From Bathymodiolus brooksi (taxonomy: Eukaryota > Mollusca > Bivalvia > Mytilida > Modiolidae), in assembly GCA_963680875.1 (NCBI GenBank), contig OY804580.1:92223353-92287352 (forward strand): a stretch of 64,000 bases of DNA. The letters are read 5' to 3'. A model generated the notes under the pieces. It was not told the origin of the DNA. It searched no databases and saw nothing but the letters and a program-made list of their open reading frames with translations. This document shows, piece after piece, positions 60,336 through 64,000 of the stretch. The position numbers and the translations under genes are program-made. Positions within the stretch are counted from its first letter, which is position 1, and the number at the start of each line of letters is the position of its first letter.

Positions 60336-60825
60336 ACAATTATACGAAACAACATATATTCGCAACGCAAGCGTTTCTGAATTGATAACAGTGCAAATAG
60401 AATAGACTGAAAAAGGAACACTACTCGAATTATGGGAATTGAATTATATATCTGACACATTTTTTCATAATGGACAAATAAGATACAATAGGGGCTGGGG
60501 CGTTGCCAGATGATTATTTCGTAAAGTTGTGATTTATATAATTTTAGGCAATTAGTTGACGAGAATATTGTATTATAATATGTCTTAAATAATACATTTT
60601 AGCCACGGTTCTAGATCATTGATGCTCTAAATGTGCGGTAAGTGACAGGATACCATTAACAAAACGTGATGCCAGCTTCTATGTGCTTCCACGTGTTTGC
60701 TGAGCTGTTATGTTGTTTGTTTATTTTACCATTATGTCACCTTGTTGTTGATATGGCAGTTTAATTAGAATATCTCCTCTGACGTAGGTATTCTGTTAAT
60801 TTTAGCTAAGGTGTGATATGGTGTT

Positions 60826-61012
60826 TAACGCCACTCTCAACATTATTTGAGCCATATCTTGGTGTCAGCTTTATTGGTTGTGGAAACTGGAGTACACGGA
60901 GAAAACAAAAGACCTGTTGCAAGTCACTGACAAGCTAAATCACATAACGTTGTGTCGAGCACAATTCGCCCTGAGCGGGATTCGAACTCACAACATGAGT
61001 GGTGATAGATAA
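60826..61012 (-). mobile_element. SINE, second head type, diverged
   Basis: On the plus strand: TGGTGTTTAACGCCACTCTC, TTGCAAGTCACTGACAAGC and GCGGGATTCGAACTCACAAC. It is inserted within a unit of the distal repeat array. Confidence 0.7.
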
Positions 61013-61837
61013 TCTTGTTGATAAATCACTAATTGATGCAGAAAAAAAAACTAGCCTTTACATATAGATATTTTATTCTATGATACCGGATAAGCTCACA
61101 TATGTTCTTATTCTTGTCAAATTGACAATGTCTGGAATGACTTATATCTGTAAGTCGCAAAATCATAAGATAAGTACAAATTGACGCAACAAAAATAAAA
61201 GCTTAACCTTTACAGCCTTCATATAAAATTGACAAACTCCCTGATGCCAGAAATATTTTGACATATATTTACGTATTTCTCTCCGACAATATTTTGAAGA
61301 TTATGATTCCATAGGCTGAACGAGCATCACGGTTACCACCACAAATAATTCATTAATCATGGTCCTTGTATGTTGTAGGGAAACACAGACTATTGTAATG
61401 TCGAGAATATGTGTCTCAACAGAAAACAGAGCATGGTTGCACATAAAAACATGTACTAGTGTGATAATATTCAGCTGAACCTTGTAGACGTTACAACAAT
61501 CATATGAAGGCGCAAATATTGTTAACGTAAGTGTTTCTGGATTAATATCAGTGACATTATAATCACAGACCTCTAAACAATTATTTGTAGGGATTAGGGT
61601 CAATAGGGAATGGCAATATCACTGAATAAGATAAATAAATACCAGGTATGCAACGGATTCCCCCCAATTTTCAAAGTGCTCTAAACAATTTCCTATTGCT
61701 TATGTTTCTACGCGGTTTGTTGTTTTGTTCACCGGAAATATTTATCTACAGAAATATGTATAGAAATGTACAAACATTGCCTCCATGACTGTCACAACCG
61801 GAAGTGCAGAACTTATTTACATATAGTAAGTGATTAA

Positions 61838-61935
61838 CGATGTTTTTTAAAACGAAAGAACTTTTCTCAGTCATCTCTCATTAAGGGCGATGAGAGATGA
61901 CTGAGAAATGTCCTCTCGTCTTAAAAAAAGCATCG
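61838..61935. repeat. Hairpin, about 44-bp imperfect stem
   Basis: Left arm 61,838-61,881 pairs with 61,890-61,935 around an 8-base loop. The inner 19 bases (TTTCTCAGTCATCTCTCAT) are perfect and the outer part has several mismatches. Possible short MITE. No coding content and no target duplication seen. Confidence 0.75.
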
Positions 61936-62648
61936 AATATAAAGGCCCAGCCCATGTGTAAATTTGCACAACGCTATGCCTGCCATGAATTATTTCTTAA
62001 TTATACAATTCAGATACAATAAAAAAAAAAGAAAATACAACCAAAATATTGTAGATGTTCTAGTAATAATGATAAACAGATTCTAATTTCTTCATACCTT
62101 GGTTACCTGCTTTATATCTAGTCATTAAACGGACAGAAGATTGTGGCAAACTAATGTAACCCCTTTTCACTAACTGATGTGTCTATCATAATCAGAAATC
62201 AAGACTCCAATCAACTACTGTTGCCTTCTTATATGACGATAGGTCTGATGGGAATTCCCACATAATTGTCCTTTATTAGTTGGGATGGAAAATACTATGG
62301 GCAATTAAATGCCAACGTTTTTCCTTTACAAATATGTCATAAATAATATACCGACAGTGGTATTATTTTTTTATAACATAGCATGTTTTCGTCACAGTAT
62401 TAGATAGTAGATGCTATGCATATGTGCTACGTGACATGACGCCATTAAGCAAACGAGATCATAACGTCCACGTGTTTTCTGATCTGATCTGTTTCAGGAG
62501 GTCTCATAGTTTACAAGAGAATATTCTCTCACGTAGATCTTCTATGTTAATCTTAGACAATATTGGTGATTAAGTACTAGTTGATGCATCAGAAAAGCTT
62601 AGTCTTTACAATCTTTACATATAATTGGTTAACCTTCTGATGCCTGAA

Positions 62649-62828
62649 AATGACCCTGACTTGGTACAGGCATTTCTAAAGAAATGGTGGGTTGAATCAG
62701 ATTTTAAAGCGCCAAACCTCCCATTTTCATTACGGCTCAAAGGTTCCGGCTGTCAATATAGCAGTGTTTATTACAATACTGGAACAAAATAGGTAAAATA
62801 GTTGTCAAAGCAGTACCAAATTCAGTGA
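62649..62828 (-). repeat. Fragment of the PLE 3' UTR
   Basis: A 180-bp block matching about 18,019-18,196 of PLE copy 1 (TGACCCTGACTTGGTACAGG at its start, then CAAACCTCCC and ...TTGTCAAAGCAGTACCA). It has visible substitutions and one small insertion. It lacks both the element's 3' end and any coding part. It begins exactly where a copy of the 'CTGATGCC' module of the distal array breaks off. Confidence 0.8.
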
Positions 62829-63589
62829 GGAGGGTGGAACATCTAATATTATGGGTTAATGCCATTTCAATCTTTCCTTCCTTGTGTATGTCCCCATTCA
62901 CATGCAAATATACACATTTGTTGATTATTTGTGGACTGGGGCGGAACAATACATCACGTAAGTAAGCATCAAGAATGGGACATTGGTGGAGGTTTGTATA
63001 TTTCGATATTGAGTGTAATTAATGAAGGTTATTCCAGAAACGGATCATGCGCACTAAGATTGATATATACCTTTCTATTTGGAACAGAAATAATATGACA
63101 TGCCAATATGGTCGGATAATGGTACCTTATTAAGTGCCACCAATGACAACATATAATAAAAATGTAGCAAGTAGGGGGACACTCGTTTACGTACCGTCCT
63201 AACAGTCATCTATGAAAATAAAGTTTACGCAACAGCGATGAACGATTCCAACGTTATCAACAAAACTATCAAGTGTGAGCAAAGGGAAGGAGATCTTGAA
63301 GAGTCATAATCAAAGAATTCAATAATTCTACTCCGAAAACCTCCTTGGATTCGCGCTATAAGAAATGAAATAAGCTAAATACTGCAACATGATTGTCACT
63401 TTTTGATTGATCATTGCCCAATGAATGGACTTGTCACCAAGTTCAATATGATAGATACACTGTGCATATGGAGACATAACGTGTATTTTACAGATCACAG
63501 TACAACTCACCTATACGTTAGCGAAACCAAGAATGTACAGCTTAATATATAAAATAATAGATATTCTCAGATTTTTTTCGGAATAAGAA

Positions 63590-63645
63590 AGGTTTGAAAT
63601 ACCAAAGGGGTATTTAGAAGCCGTAACTCGAACAAGGAACGATCA
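63590..63645 (-). repeat. PLE-type 3'-end relic, very short
   Basis: GGTTTGAAATACCAAAGGGG, then TATTTAGAAGCCGTAACTCG. It abuts a new unit of the distal array at 63,660. Confidence 0.4.
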
Positions 63646-64000
63646 GGCAATGTATATGCAATGTGACAGGACGCCATTAATCAAACGTGATGCTATCTTC
63701 CACGTGGTTTCTGATCTGATGTTTTAAGTTGTTTGATTATTTTACCATTACGTTACCTCGTTGTTGATCTGTTTTATGAAGACTCCCAGTTTACAAGGAT
63801 ATATCATCTGACGTTGGTATTATATGTTTATCTTATTTAATCTTGGTGACTAATTGATGCATCAGAAAAGCTTATCCTTTACAAACAAATTGATAACTCT
63901 CTGATGCCGGACAAATTCGCATGCGCTGTCATTCTTGTCAAATTAATAATGGTTCAATTACTTATATCTTCGAATTGAAAACCCGTACGATAGGTGCTAA

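Larger units (their letters stand above)
57950..64000. repeat. Diffuse array of a roughly 0.3-kb module
   Basis: A composite module recurs: 'TACTTGACAGGATRCCATTA', 'CTTCCACGTGTTTTCTGATC', 'GTTACCTCGTTGTTGATCTG', 'CTCTGATGCCGGAAAAGTTC' and 'GTCATTCTTGTCAAATT'. Starts lie near 57,970, 59,200, 60,632, 62,425 and 63,660 (spacing about 1.2-1.8 kb). The CTGATGCC part also stands alone as a short tandem set near 59,450, 59,590 and 59,715. The array continues past the window end. Some copies have other elements inserted (SINE at 60,820, PLE fragment at 62,649). No coding content. Confidence 0.75.

Overview
The window looks like a piece of an AT-rich, repeat-rich molluscan nuclear genome, probably a marine gastropod such as an abalone. 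I infer this from recurrent tRNA-derived SINEs whose tails read 'TTTAACGCCACTTTC...' or the complement, and from abundant Penelope-like element (PLE) debris of a kind I associate with molluscs. I ran no database search. There is no bacterial-style gene organisation, and almost every short reading frame is a chance or repeat-derived frame.

Bases 1-33,620 form one huge inverted repeat. The left arm (1-12,972) is collinear with the reverse complement of the right arm (16,793-33,620), and a 3.8-kb spacer separates them. In the stretches I compared the arms differ by a few percent. They also differ by several indels: a 2.9-kb PLE inserted only in the right arm (17,902-20,811), two copies of one roughly 0.4-kb segment present only in the right arm, and smaller events. 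The arms contain no convincing host gene. They are mosaics of SINEs, PLE 3'-end relics and two short modules repeated many times. The spacer holds a SINE tail, the RT C-terminus of an old PLE and a decayed non-LTR retrotransposon (about 13,870-16,490). Either the structure is a real giant palindrome or two divergent haplotypes were joined head to head during assembly; the sequence alone cannot decide. The left arm runs off the start of the window, so its outer end is unknown.

Bases 33,621-48,000 hold scattered SINEs, two pogo/Tigger-like MITEs, a 44-bp minisatellite at two sites, a 5'-truncated second copy of the right-arm PLE (41,887-42,880) about 99% identical to the first, a 216-bp foldback, and one clear host-gene exon. 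That exon (44,364-44,527, + strand) has consensus splice sites and encodes the core of an RGS (regulator of G-protein signalling) domain.

Bases 48,061-50,640 form a compact unit on the minus strand: a degraded, intron-containing Crypton-like tyrosine recombinase (DUF3504-type) gene. It is bounded by clusters of a roughly 10-bp motif (RTAATGGMCC) at about 20-bp spacing, one cluster folded into a 163-bp hairpin. The first exon is interrupted by a perfect 55-bp-stem hairpin element with a short target duplication, and removing the element and one duplicate restores the reading frame.

Bases 50,641-64,000 are mostly noncoding: SINEs, a long ATCA-type microsatellite, PLE 3'-end relics, and from about 57,950 to the end a diffuse array of a repeated module at 1.2-1.8-kb spacing.
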